NCBI GenBank assembly: GCA_020633295.1 | Contig: JACKDW010000001.1 | Coordinates: 310,001 to 374,000, forward strand | Reading direction: 5' to 3' | Length of the DNA: 64,000 nucleotides | Source of the DNA: Myxococcales bacterium | GTDB taxonomy: Bacteria > Myxococcota_A > Polyangia > Nannocystales > Nannocystaceae | In this document: one piece after another, positions 7,832 through 19,171 of the stretch | Layout of the letters: each line of letters opens with the position of its first letter | Numbering within the stretch: position 1 is the stretch's first letter | Program-made: the position numbers and the translations under genes | Notes under the pieces: generated by a model | Seen by the model: the letters and a program-made list of their open reading frames with translations, nothing else | Databases searched by the model: none | Told to the model about the DNA's origin: nothing

Positions 7832-8761
7832 ATGCGCCGCGCCACCTACCTCGCCCTGACGCCGCTGCTGCTGCTGCTGCAGGCCGCGCTGGTCAACGGC
7901 TGCCTGCTGCTGATCGCGCGCTGGTACAGCGTGATCCCGCTGCGCGCGCTCGCGGGGCTCGTGTTCCTGTTCGTGATCCCGATCGCCGGCGCCGTCGCGG
8001 TGATGCTCGCTGGGACATGGCTCATAAGACAATTCGACCCGCGCGCCGCCGAGCTCGAGCACCGCCTGCTGATCGGGGCCGGCATCACCGGCGCGACGCT
8101 CTGGCTCGCCGCCGCCGCGGGCCTGAGCGTGGGGCTGCACGACTACGGCATGCTCCGCGTCCACGGCGCGCGCGCGGGCGTGCGGCCGACCGAGCTCCCG
8201 CAGCACCGCGAGGCCGGCTTCGCGTCGCTCGCCGGCGCCGAGGTGCGCTGGCAGGACGTGGGCACCTATCACTGGACGTCGCGCCCCAAGGACAGCACGA
8301 CGACCTATCACCACTACGCGCTCGCCTACCCGATCCGCGACGTCGTGCTCCCGAACGCGACCCCGCGCGCGTGGCTGTGCGTCAAGGCCTCGAGCCCGCG
8401 CTCGCTGCCCGAGTTCTCGGCCCGCTATCAACAGGACGTCGAGGCCGCGGGCGTCGTCGCCGGGCTGCCCGTGCGCGATCTGGGCGAGGTGAGCCGGTGT
8501 CAGCGGGCCGCCGCGGAGGCGGCCAGCCGCGGCGTCGTGAAGGTCGACGCGGAGCCTGACGTCAACGCGAGGGTCAACGCGAGGGTCAACGCGAGGGTCA
8601 ACGCGCCCGTGTTCCTGCGCTTTCGACCCTCGGTCGAGGAGGTCCGCGCGACGCTCGAGCGCCGCGTCGTGATCCTGCTGCTCATCGTCAACGGGCTGTT
8701 CGTGCTGCTGCCCTTCGCGCTCGACCTGCGCCGCGGCCTGACGGATCCGTCGCTGACCTGA
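7832..8761 (+). CDS. membrane protein of unknown function
   Basis: 309 residues. Three N-terminal transmembrane helices (about 8-30, 37-65, 83-103), a large extracytoplasmic domain (about 110-275) and a last helix near 279-297. No family recognised; the soluble domain has a conserved-looking TSRPKDSTTTYHHYALAYP stretch. A four-copy VNAR repeat precedes the C-terminal helix. Ends 5 bp before the convergent TPR protein. Topology resembles sensors or cell-envelope accessory proteins, but no function is assigned. Confidence 0.85.
   Translation: MRRATYLALTPLLLLLQAALVNGCLLLIARWYSVIPLRALAGLVFLFVIPIAGAVAVMLAGTWLIRQFDPRAAELEHRLLIGAGITGATLWLAAAAGLSVGLHDYGMLRVHGARAGVRPTELPQHREAGFASLAGAEVRWQDVGTYHWTSRPKDSTTTYHHYALAYPIRDVVLPNATPRAWLCVKASSPRSLPEFSARYQQDVEAAGVVAGLPVRDLGEVSRCQRAAAEAASRGVVKVDAEPDVNARVNARVNARVNAPVFLRFRPSVEEVRATLERRVVILLLIVNGLFVLLPFALDLRRGLTDPSLT
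8561..8608. repeat. 12-bp tandem repeat in membrane-protein gene
   Basis: Four copies of GTCAACGCGAGG (last one varied), in frame, encoding VNAR units. Confidence 0.85.
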
Positions 8762-8766
8762 GCGCC

Positions 8767-9927
8767 CTACATGCGCAGGCGCAGGCTGAGCCCGAAGCGC
8801 TGCCCGCCGCCCTCGCCGCTGTAGCTCGGCGAGACCGCGAAGGTCGCGATGCGCTTGCGCTTGATGCCGACGCCCAGCAGCGTGCCGCCGGTGAGCAGCA
8901 GCGCCGGCCCCTGGATCGCCAGCGCGATCATGAGCGGGTAGAACGTGTCGTAGTCCCGCAGCGCGTCCCGGCCCGCGTCGGGGTACGAGAAGTCGGTCTC
9001 CCAGCGGTTCCTCGCGTCGAGGACCTCGAACGCGGTGAACGCCATGACCGCGGTCGCGACGGCCCCGAGCCCGACGAGCACGCCGCCGACGCCGATCAGC
9101 AATTCCGGCCGGTCGAGCGGGTCGCCGATATCGAGCATCGAGGGGCCCTCGGGCGCGAGCCGGCTGTTGAACTCCTTGCGCAGATCGTCGCTGACCTCGG
9201 CGCGCAGCTCGGCGCGCAGCGTCGCCTCGCGCTTCTGGGCCGCGACCACCGCGGCCTGCCGGGCCGCCTCGGCCGTGACGGTCCCGAGCTTGGCGTCGGC
9301 GAGCATGAGGTGAGCGTCGATCTCGCGCCCGAGCGCCTCGGCCTCGGCGCGCTCCTCGGGCAGCGCGCTGCCGAGCGCCGCGCGGTAGCGGTCGAGCTGC
9401 TCGCGAGCGATGCGCAGGTGCTTCGGGTCGCGATCGATCCCGAACGCCTTGAGGTGCGCGTGCACGAGGTCGCGGAGGATGATGCGCCGCCGGCCGTCGT
9501 GCTCGGAGCCGGCGGGCAGCAGCTGGTAGGCGCGCGCGAAGGCCTCGATCGCCTCGCTGTACTTGGCGACCTCGTAGAGCCCGCGGCCGCGGGCGTAGGC
9601 GTCGTGCGCGGCCTTGAAGCTGCCGCTGCCGCCCTCCTTGGTGACGACCTTGACGGCGCCCTCATCACGCTGTCCGTCGTCCTCCGTCGCGCCGTCGCCC
9701 GCCGCGTCGTCGCCCGCCGCGTCGTCGCCCGCCGCGTCGTCGCGCGTCGCGTCGTCGTCCGCCCCATCGCGCTCGCCCGCCGGGTCAGGCTCACTTCTGG
9801 GCGCCTGCTCGCCGTCCGCCGCGGCCGCGCCCGGCACCAGCGCGGCGGCCACCAGCAGCGCCCGCGCGGGGGTTCGGCGTCGACGCGCGAACATCGACAC
9901 CAGTCGCCGGGCGAGCGCTCGCAGCAC
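8767..9927 (-). CDS. TPR protein with two C-terminal membrane helices
   Basis: 386 residues. A Sec-type signal (ALLVAAALVPGAAAADG) is followed by an acidic DDAAG repeat region, TPR-like helices (AYARGRGLYEVAKYSEAIEA onwards, about 105-215), a coiled-coil segment (about 215-250) and two hydrophobic helices near the C-terminus (about 270-300 and 335-360). A common myxobacterial architecture; the role is probably scaffolding in the envelope. GTG at 9927 has TAGGAT 6 nt upstream, back-to-back with the kinase promoter. Confidence 0.85.
   Translation of the reverse strand: MLRALARRLVSMFARRRRTPARALLVAAALVPGAAAADGEQAPRSEPDPAGERDGADDDATRDDAAGDDAAGDDAAGDGATEDDGQRDEGAVKVVTKEGGSGSFKAAHDAYARGRGLYEVAKYSEAIEAFARAYQLLPAGSEHDGRRRIILRDLVHAHLKAFGIDRDPKHLRIAREQLDRYRAALGSALPEERAEAEALGREIDAHLMLADAKLGTVTAEAARQAAVVAAQKREATLRAELRAEVSDDLRKEFNSRLAPEGPSMLDIGDPLDRPELLIGVGGVLVGLGAVATAVMAFTAFEVLDARNRWETDFSYPDAGRDALRDYDTFYPLMIALAIQGPALLLTGGTLLGVGIKRKRIATFAVSPSYSGEGGGQRFGLSLRLRM
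9692..9755. repeat. 15-bp in-frame tandem repeat
   Basis: About four units of GCCCGCCGCGTCGTC, encoding the DDAAG repeats of the TPR protein on the minus strand. Confidence 0.75.
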
Positions 9928-9933
9928 CGCGCC

Positions 9934-9939
9934 ATCCTA
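9934..9939 (-). promoter_or_regulatory. -10 hexamer TAGGAT, leaderless type
   Basis: 6 nt before the GTG at 9927. Confidence 0.6.
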
Positions 9940-9999
9940 CCGTGGATCGCCGCCTGGCACGACGCGGCGCCCGGCCGCGCCGGCTAGGGGCGCATCGAA

Positions 10000-10005
10000 T
10001 ATAGT
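10000..10005 (+). promoter_or_regulatory. -10 hexamer TATAGT, leaderless type
   Basis: 7 nt before the GTG at 10013 of the Ser/Thr kinase gene. Confidence 0.6.
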
Positions 10006-10012
10006 CCTGGCC

Positions 10013-11671
<1,659 letters not shown>

Positions 11672-11804
11672 GCGGCCGGTCGACCGGATGGCGTAACCGG
11701 ACGAGGCGGAAGCTCGACCTGGTTCAAAAACCACGCGAACGCGCACGCGCGCGCGCGCCGTGGGAACATCGGGCGGTCCAATGTGTCTACGCGGGCAGGC
11801 TCTG

Positions 11805-12536
11805 ATGATCGACGGCGTCGCGCGCGGGAGGACGAGGGCACGGTGGCGCCAGCTCACGCTGCTGTGCGGCGCGCTGGCCTGTGACGTCGCCGAGCCCGAC
11901 GCGCCGCCCGAGCCCGCGCCCGCGAGCGGCGAGCGAGCCGCGGCCGCCGAGCCCGACGTCGCCGACGCCGTCGTCGCCGAGCTCGCCGCGGAGGAGCTCG
12001 CCCCCGCCAGCGCGGACGCGACCCCCGCGAACGACGACGACGAGCCCGCCCCCGCGACCGCGCGGGTCGCCGACGCGAGCGACGACGCCAACGACGACGC
12101 GAGCGACGACCCCAACGACGACGCGAGCGACGACCCCAACGACGACGCGAGCGACGAACCCAGCGACGCGGAGGCCGACGCCCACGACGAGGCCGCGCCC
12201 GCGCGCCGCTACTCCATCGCGCCCACGTCGATCCGGATCCAGGGCCCGATCGACCGCGAGATGGCGCGCCGCGTGTTCAAGCGACACCGCCGCTCGCTCG
12301 AGGCCTGCGCGGCGCGGGTCGCCGCGGCCGGAGACGATCCGCGCGGCACGCTCGCGCTGCAGCTGCACCTCACCGACACGCCCGACGCGGTGCGGGCCGT
12401 CGTCGTGACGGAGGACAAGACGCGCAGCCGCGGCAAGCTCGCGAGCTGCGTGAAGCAGCGCCTGCGCGAGTGGTCCTGGCCGACGAGCTACGTGTGCGGC
12501 GCGGCGATCATGCACGTGACGCTGCGCGTGCGCTGA
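11805..12536 (+). CDS. lipoprotein with AgmX/PglI-like C-terminal domain
   Basis: 243 residues from ATG 11805. Lipoprotein signal with lipobox LAC (LCGALAC), then a long acidic Asp/Ala/Asn repeat linker (DDASDDPN units), then a C-terminal domain from about residue 140 (REMARRVFKRHRRSLEACAA ... CVKQRLREW) that resembles the C-terminal domain of the preceding kinase. Both probably bind envelope partners; no catalytic motif. It lies 133 bp after the kinase on the same strand, in a spacer with the palindrome TGGTTCAAAAACCA, and could share its transcript. An earlier in-frame start at 11760 would spoil the signal peptide. Confidence 0.85.
   Translation: MIDGVARGRTRARWRQLTLLCGALACDVAEPDAPPEPAPASGERAAAAEPDVADAVVAELAAEELAPASADATPANDDDEPAPATARVADASDDANDDASDDPNDDASDDPNDDASDEPSDAEADAHDEAAPARRYSIAPTSIRIQGPIDREMARRVFKRHRRSLEACAARVAAAGDDPRGTLALQLHLTDTPDAVRAVVVTEDKTRSRGKLASCVKQRLREWSWPTSYVCGAAIMHVTLRVR
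12082..12158. repeat. 24-bp tandem repeat encoding DDASDDPN
   Basis: About three units of GACGACGCGAGCGACGACCC plus CAAC, in frame, in the linker of the lipoprotein gene. Confidence 0.75.
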
Positions 12537-12660
12537 CGCGCGCGCGCCCGCAGGGCGTGAAGGCGCTGCGGCGCGCGGCGACCCGACGCCCGTGGTCAAG
12601 CGGCGGCCCGACGCCCGCGCGCCATGGGTGCTCGAAAAGAAATCTTGAACGCGCGTGCGC

Positions 12661-14220
<1,560 letters not shown>

Positions 14221-14262
14221 GAAGCTGGTACGAAATCGCGTGGGGCAGCGTACCGTTTAACA

Positions 14263-14276
14263 TGCCCCTAAAGACA
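14263..14276. repeat. TGTCY-N4-RGACA-type palindrome
   Basis: TGCCCCTAAAGACA in an AT-rich patch between two minus-strand surface-protein genes; one of a family of such sites. Confidence 0.4.
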
Positions 14277-14314
14277 TGTATAAAATTCGCCGCCGTGGCG
14301 ATCTGGGACACGCC

Positions 14315-15922
14315 TCAGCGCGACGCGTCGCACTGGAACTCGAGGTCCTCGGCGTCGACCGCCGCGTGCGGCCCGTCCTCCGGGTAGCCGAGCTCGCCCT
14401 TTTGGTTCTCGCCCCAGCAGCGCACCGTCGTCCGCAGCGCGTCGTCCTCGTAGCGCTCGAGCAGCGCGCAGCTGTGACGCTCGCCGAGCGCGAGCGCCCG
14501 CGGCCGCAGGCGCTCCTGCGTCGGCGTGCTCGCGCACGGCCCGGTGTAGCTGGCCGGGTGACGGAAGCACAGCACCGACTTGTCGACGACGATCGGCTCG
14601 TCTTCGTCGTCGCCGTAGACGCAGTCCTCGTCCAGGTCGCCGCTGCACACCCAGAAGCCGAGCTCGCGGTGCGACCCGTCGCCCCAGCAGCGGATCGAGT
14701 TGTCGTCGTAGATGACGCAGGTGTGCTGCGGCCCCGCCGTCAGCGGGCGCGGCAGCGCGAGCGCGCCGTCGAGCTCGACCAGGACCGCCGGGCCGTCCGC
14801 CTCGAACGGCACGCGGAGCTCCGGCGCGTACAGCCCGTTGTCGCCGAGGTACTCGCGCGCCCCCCAGCAGCGCACGCGCTCCTTGCTGTCGAAGGCGCAG
14901 GTGTGCCGTCGACCGGCGACCAGCTGATCGACGAAGACGTCGCCGAGCAGCCCGTCGAGCGCGACGAGCTGCGGGGTCGGCACGGCCTGGGCGTCCTGCT
15001 CGTCCTCGTAGTAGACGCCGTGCAGGCTCTCGGTCGCCGAGCCCCAGCACATCATGAACGCGCCGTTCTCCTCGAGCGACGCGCAGGCGTGATAGGCCCC
15101 GACCGCGAGCGCGTAGACCTCCGACGTCTCGCCGAGCAGGACCGGGGGCGGCGGCGCGCTGCGGATGTCGAGCACGTTCTCCGTGCCGCCGTTGCCGAGC
15201 TCGCCGCGGTGCCCGACGCCCCAGCAGCGCACCTCCTCGCCGGCGTCGGTCGAGAGCTCGGCGCAGGTGAACTCGTTGCCGGCGTGCAGCGAGATGACCT
15301 TCCCGGGCAGCGTGAGCACGGGCGCGTCCGCGGGGGCCACCGGCGCGCCCGCGTCCCCGCCGCCGCCGACGAAGCGATCGCGCCCCCAGCACACGACCTC
15401 GTCAGCGTCGGTCGCGACGCAGCTGTGCTGCGGGCCCGCGGTCAGCAGGCGCGGCGCGCCGACGAGCGCGCCCGGCAGCGCGACGGGCCCGACCGACGCG
15501 AGCTCGAGCCCCGCGGAGCCGCCGATCTGCGTCTCGCCGGGGTAGCCGAGCCGACCGCTCCCGTCGTCGTAGCCCCAGCAGCGGACGCTCGCGTCGCCGA
15601 GCAGCGCGCAGGTGTGGCGCGTCCCCGCAGAGATCATCACGGGATCGCAGGACGGCGTCGCGTCGCCCGTGGTCTCGACCCCGGTCTCGACGCCGCCGGT
15701 CGAGTCGCCGCCGCCCGTCGCCGCCGTCGCCTCGCTCGACGCGCTCGAGGACCCAGATGTCTCCGTGAACATATCGGTCGTCGCGTCCGCCTCGGGCTCC
15801 ATCCGCGCCCAGATCGGGAACGCGCAGCCGCACAGCGACGCGAGCGCGACCGCCACGGTCACGCGCGGGCCCGAGAGGGCCGCGCGCGGGCCCGAGGTGG
15901 TTTCTGGTGGTCGCGAGCGCAC
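14315..15922 (-). CDS. RCC1-repeat lipoprotein
   Basis: 535 residues. A signal ending in lipobox LCGC, a Ser/Thr/Gly linker, then a beta-propeller of RCC1-like repeats, each marked by a C-A/S-L ... V-R-C-W-G pattern (for example HTCALL...VRCWG). Paired Cys in each blade suggest disulfides outside the cytoplasm. Probably a surface-exposed protein-binding propeller; RCC1-like lipoproteins are common in myxobacteria. GTG 15922 gives a basic N-terminus before the hydrophobic core; the longer frame to 16276 runs into the divergent FG-GAP gene and is rejected. Confidence 0.88.
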   Translation of the reverse strand: MRSRPPETTSGPRAALSGPRVTVAVALASLCGCAFPIWARMEPEADATTDMFTETSGSSSASSEATAATGGGDSTGGVETGVETTGDATPSCDPVMISAGTRHTCALLGDASVRCWGYDDGSGRLGYPGETQIGGSAGLELASVGPVALPGALVGAPRLLTAGPQHSCVATDADEVVCWGRDRFVGGGGDAGAPVAPADAPVLTLPGKVISLHAGNEFTCAELSTDAGEEVRCWGVGHRGELGNGGTENVLDIRSAPPPPVLLGETSEVYALAVGAYHACASLEENGAFMMCWGSATESLHGVYYEDEQDAQAVPTPQLVALDGLLGDVFVDQLVAGRRHTCAFDSKERVRCWGAREYLGDNGLYAPELRVPFEADGPAVLVELDGALALPRPLTAGPQHTCVIYDDNSIRCWGDGSHRELGFWVCSGDLDEDCVYGDDEDEPIVVDKSVLCFRHPASYTGPCASTPTQERLRPRALALGERHSCALLERYEDDALRTTVRCWGENQKGELGYPEDGPHAAVDAEDLEFQCDASR

Positions 15923-16003
15923 CGCTTCGGGGGACTCCGAATCGTCCTGGAGACCGTAGCTCAGTCCGCGCGCGCGCGGCAACCTGCGGTCGCCGCCGTG
16001 CGC

Positions 16004-16009
16004 TACACT
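16004..16009 (+). promoter_or_regulatory. -10 hexamer TACACT, leaderless type
   Basis: 6 nt before the ATG at 16016. Confidence 0.6.
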
Positions 16010-16015
16010 CGGAGC

Positions 16016-17941
16016 ATGCGACGACGGCTCGGCGTCTGCGGCGGAGCGCTCCTGCTCGTGAGCCCGGCCCTCGCCGCGCCCGTCGCCGCCGCGCCGCGCT
16101 GGAGCGTGGCGACCGCGGGCGTGTTCTCCGACGCGCAGCCCGGGACCTCCGTCGACGTCGAGCTCGCCGACCTCAACGGCGACCGCCGCGTCGACCTGCT
16201 GTTCGCCAACAGCCGCGGCGAGGACCTCGTCCCGCCGGGCGGCGCGGACGAGCCCAACCAGGCGTTTATATGGCACGAAGGACAGCTCGTTGACGTCAGC
16301 GACGCGCTGCTCCCCGGCGTGGACGCCGCCCGCGTGATCCTCGCCCGCGACTTCGACGGCGACGATCGTGTTGACCTGTTTATTGGGTCAGGCTGGCAGA
16401 CGCGCAGCCAGCTGCTCGTCCAGCTCCCCGAGGCCGACGCGCTCACGCCCTGGCTCCCGCGCTTCGCCCCGCTCCTCGGCGCGACGCCGAGCTCGCCCGC
16501 GAGCGTCGGCGCGGCCGCGCCCGGCGACGTCGACGGCGACGGCGACCTCGACCTCGCGCTCGTCGACTGGGGCCCGGGCCCGAGCCACGGCGGCCCCGAC
16601 GACGACCAGGGCGGCGCGCGCCTGTGGCTCAACGACGACGGCGTGCTCCTCGACGAGACCCTGTTCAAGCTCCCGCTCGAGCCGGCCCCCTGGTCCTGGG
16701 CGATCGAGCTGATCGACCTCGACGCGGACCTCGACCTCGACCTCGTCGTCAGCGCCCGCGGGCAGCACGGGCCCGCGCTCACGCTGCTGCGCAACGACGG
16801 GCTCGGCAACTTCGACGTCGCGAGCCCGCCGCCCCCCAGCGCGCTGGGCCAGCCGATCGTCGGGCTCGTGGTCGCGGCCTTCGACGGCGGGCGCGACCCC
16901 GCGCTCGACCTGCTGCTGCTGCGGCAGGGCGCCCCCCACCTCGCGCTGCGCGGCGACGATGTCGGCGGGCTCCAGGGCGCGCCCGGGCTGTGGAGCGAGC
17001 CGACGACGAGCGAGCACGCGGTCGCCAGCGCGCTCGACGTCGATCAAGACGGCTTCGTCGACCTCCTGCTGTGGGACGGGGGCGACCCCCCGCTCCGGCT
17101 CTACCGCGGCTCGGAGACCTCGCTCTCGCTCGCGCCGGAACCAGCCGCCGCGCTGCAGTCGGTCGAGCTCGCGGGCGCCCGCGATCTCGAGCTCGCCGAT
17201 CTCGACCGCGACGGTCGGCTCGACGTCGTGATCGCGCGCGGCGGCGAGCTCCCGCGCGCCAACGTGGTGCTGCTCGCGACCGAGGAGAACGCGGCGGACG
17301 CCCGCCCGCCCGTCATCGCGCGCGTGCTCGGCCCCGACCCAGAGACGCCGCTGGCCCCCGGGGACGAGCTCGTCGTGCGCGCGCGCGTCCACGATCACAA
17401 GTGGCCGGCGCGCGCCGTCGATCTCGAGTGGACGCGGCTCGAGTGGCGATGGGGCGCCGCGGGCGACGAGTTCACCGCGGACGACGCGGTCGAGATGCGC
17501 TGGTACGGCGAGCACCTGTACCGCGGCCGCGTCGCGATCCCGACCCCCGCCCCGGCCGCGCAGCTCTGGTATCGCGTCTGCGCGGCCGACGCGGCGCTGC
17601 TCGAGGCGCCCTGCAGCACGCCGCGCGCGATCTCTTTAGACATGTCCGAAGAAACAAGCTCGGCGACCGACGGAGACAGCGCGAGCGCGAGCGAGAGCGA
17701 CGCGGGCAGCGACGCCGGCTCCTCCGGCGACGACTCGCTCAGCGGCGGCCCCGACGGCGACGCGGGCTCCGCGAGCGCCGGCGACGCGTCGTCGACGGAC
17801 AGCGGGACCGACGGCGACGCGGACGCGGACGACGACGGCTGCAACTGCGCCCAGCGCCAGGGCGCGCGCGCCGGCTCCAGCGCGCTCGCGCTGCTGCTCG
17901 CGCTCGCGCTCACCCGCCGGCGCCGACGCCGACGCGCGTGA
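16016..17941 (+). CDS. FG-GAP/VCBS-repeat surface protein with MYXO-CTERM
   Basis: 641 residues. A Sec signal peptide (LLLVSPALAAPVAAA) is followed by FG-GAP/VCBS-like calcium-binding repeats with D-x-D/N-x-D-G cores (DLNGDRRVDLLF, DFDGDDRVDLFI, DVDGDGDLDLALV, DVDQDGFVDLLL, DLDRDGRLDVVI), an Ig-like region, a Ser/Asp/Gly-rich spacer and a C-terminal MYXO-CTERM signal: Cys pair CNC, a hydrophobic helix and a polyarginine end. Such tails are processed for outer-membrane/surface anchoring in myxobacteria. The upstream 580 codons of the same frame are antisense shadow. Confidence 0.93.
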   Translation: MRRRLGVCGGALLLVSPALAAPVAAAPRWSVATAGVFSDAQPGTSVDVELADLNGDRRVDLLFANSRGEDLVPPGGADEPNQAFIWHEGQLVDVSDALLPGVDAARVILARDFDGDDRVDLFIGSGWQTRSQLLVQLPEADALTPWLPRFAPLLGATPSSPASVGAAAPGDVDGDGDLDLALVDWGPGPSHGGPDDDQGGARLWLNDDGVLLDETLFKLPLEPAPWSWAIELIDLDADLDLDLVVSARGQHGPALTLLRNDGLGNFDVASPPPPSALGQPIVGLVVAAFDGGRDPALDLLLLRQGAPHLALRGDDVGGLQGAPGLWSEPTTSEHAVASALDVDQDGFVDLLLWDGGDPPLRLYRGSETSLSLAPEPAAALQSVELAGARDLELADLDRDGRLDVVIARGGELPRANVVLLATEENAADARPPVIARVLGPDPETPLAPGDELVVRARVHDHKWPARAVDLEWTRLEWRWGAAGDEFTADDAVEMRWYGEHLYRGRVAIPTPAPAAQLWYRVCAADAALLEAPCSTPRAISLDMSEETSSATDGDSASASESDAGSDAGSSGDDSLSGGPDGDAGSASAGDASSTDSGTDGDADADDDGCNCAQRQGARAGSSALALLLALALTRRRRRRRA

Positions 17942-17988
17942 GCGCGACATCGCGCGCCCGAACATGTCCCCTGGTGAAGCTCAGGTGA

Positions 17989-17994
17989 TATACT
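17989..17994 (+). promoter_or_regulatory. -10 hexamer TATACT
   Basis: 11 nt before GTG 18006; supports that start over the upstream ATG at 17964. Confidence 0.45.
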
Positions 17995-18005
17995 CGAGCT
18001 CGCCC

Positions 18006-18476
18006 GTGGCCGACTCCCAGGTAGAGCTAGAAGCGCCCGAGGCCGGACTCGTGCGCGTTCGCGTGTCCGGCTTCCTCAACGGCTCGCTCGCCGCGCGGCT
18101 GCTCGAGCGGCTGCGCGACGCCCCGCAGGACGACGATGAGGGCGAGCGCCTCGGGCTCGTCATCGATCTCCGCGAGCTCCGCGACTTCGATGACGTCGGC
18201 TACGAGCGCCTCGTCGCGGCGCAGCGCGAGCTGAAGTCGAGCGAGCGCCGGACCGCGTACCTGATCTCCAGGCCGCGGATCCGCGGCATGGTCTTCAAGG
18301 TCATCCACATCACCCAGGACGAGCGCACGCGGCCCGTCACCAACCTGGCGATGGCCCGCGCCTGGCTCACGCGCCAGGATGAACGCTCCTACGCGGAGAC
18401 CTCGCTCGACCGCGCCAAGACGCTGCTCGAGCGCATTCGACAACGCAGCACGAGTCGCGCCGCGGAGTCCGCATGA
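18006..18476 (+). CDS. STAS-like (SpoIIAA-type) domain protein
   Basis: 156 residues from GTG 18006 (170 if ATG 17964 is used; TATACT at 17989-17994 lies between them and favours 18006). The sequence VRVSGFLNGSLAARLLERL ... LVIDLRELRDFDDVGYERLV has the strand-helix order of STAS domains. It may act as an anti-anti-sigma-type or scaffold protein. The stop overlaps the ATG of the AhpD-like gene (ATGA), so the two are translationally coupled. Confidence 0.8.
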   Translation: MADSQVELEAPEAGLVRVRVSGFLNGSLAARLLERLRDAPQDDDEGERLGLVIDLRELRDFDDVGYERLVAAQRELKSSERRTAYLISRPRIRGMVFKVIHITQDERTRPVTNLAMARAWLTRQDERSYAETSLDRAKTLLERIRQRSTSRAAESA

Positions 18477-19099
18477 CCCGACGAGAGCGCCTCACGCTGC
18501 GCGAGCGGCTGACGCTGCGCGCCCTCAGCGGCATGATGAAGCTCTCGGCGGGCTATAACGTCCCGTTCCTCGACGAGATCGTCAAGGTCTACGGGTTCAA
18601 AGAGGGCTTCAAGCGCGCCGGCGCGCTCGAGCACATCGTCACCGAGTTCGAGACGCGCCTCGGCGAGCGCGACGCCCACATCGTGCTCGGCTACGCGTCG
18701 CTGTGGAACGGCTGTGAGTTCTGCGCCCTGGGCCACGTGTTCGCCGGCAACCTCGCGCACTTCCGGGACACCGGCGAGGTGCTCCCGCTCGACGAGCACG
18801 TCCTGCGCGTCAAGCTGCGCGAGGGCTCCGATCAGGAGATCCTCGAGTACACCGTCGAGAGCCTCCAGGACGCGCCGCGGCTGCGCGGGCTGCTCGAGCG
18901 GCAGTTCCTGCTCAAGTCGGGTGAGCCCGCAGGCGATCACCCCGACGACGAGCTGCTCGAGGCGTCGATCTCCGCGTACGACTGGCTCAACCACTGCAGC
19001 ATCTACGGCGACCCCGGCGTGCCGCTCGTCGCCCTCTCGCCGCTGCAGAAGCAGCGGACCCTGCGGCGCCTCTACGACAAGGCGCGCGGCCGCGGCTAG
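18473..19099 (+). CDS. AhpD/carboxymuconolactone decarboxylase-like protein
   Basis: 208 residues, all-helical. The motif NGCEFCALGH provides the C-x-x-C-x3-H active-site pattern of the alkylhydroperoxidase D/CMD fold, preceded by the usual Glu-rich helix. Family members reduce peroxides through the Cys pair; here the physiological partner is unknown. It starts inside the stop of the STAS gene and ends convergent to the PQQ-propeller gene. Redox function is known for the family; the coupling to a STAS protein suggests control by a partner-switch, which is inference. Confidence 0.85.
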   Translation: MTRRERLTLRERLTLRALSGMMKLSAGYNVPFLDEIVKVYGFKEGFKRAGALEHIVTEFETRLGERDAHIVLGYASLWNGCEFCALGHVFAGNLAHFRDTGEVLPLDEHVLRVKLREGSDQEILEYTVESLQDAPRLRGLLERQFLLKSGEPAGDHPDDELLEASISAYDWLNHCSIYGDPGVPLVALSPLQKQRTLRRLYDKARGRG

Positions 19100-19171
19100 C
19101 GGCGAGCGGCGAGCGAGCGCCGCGTGAAGGCGCTCGATCGGCGCCAGCGCGCGGTCGCCCGGCGCCCCTGA

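Noticed and set aside
14276..16015. N-terminal extension of the FG-GAP gene
   Set aside because: Antisense to the RCC1 lipoprotein; the signal peptide and -10 hexamer fix the start at 16016.
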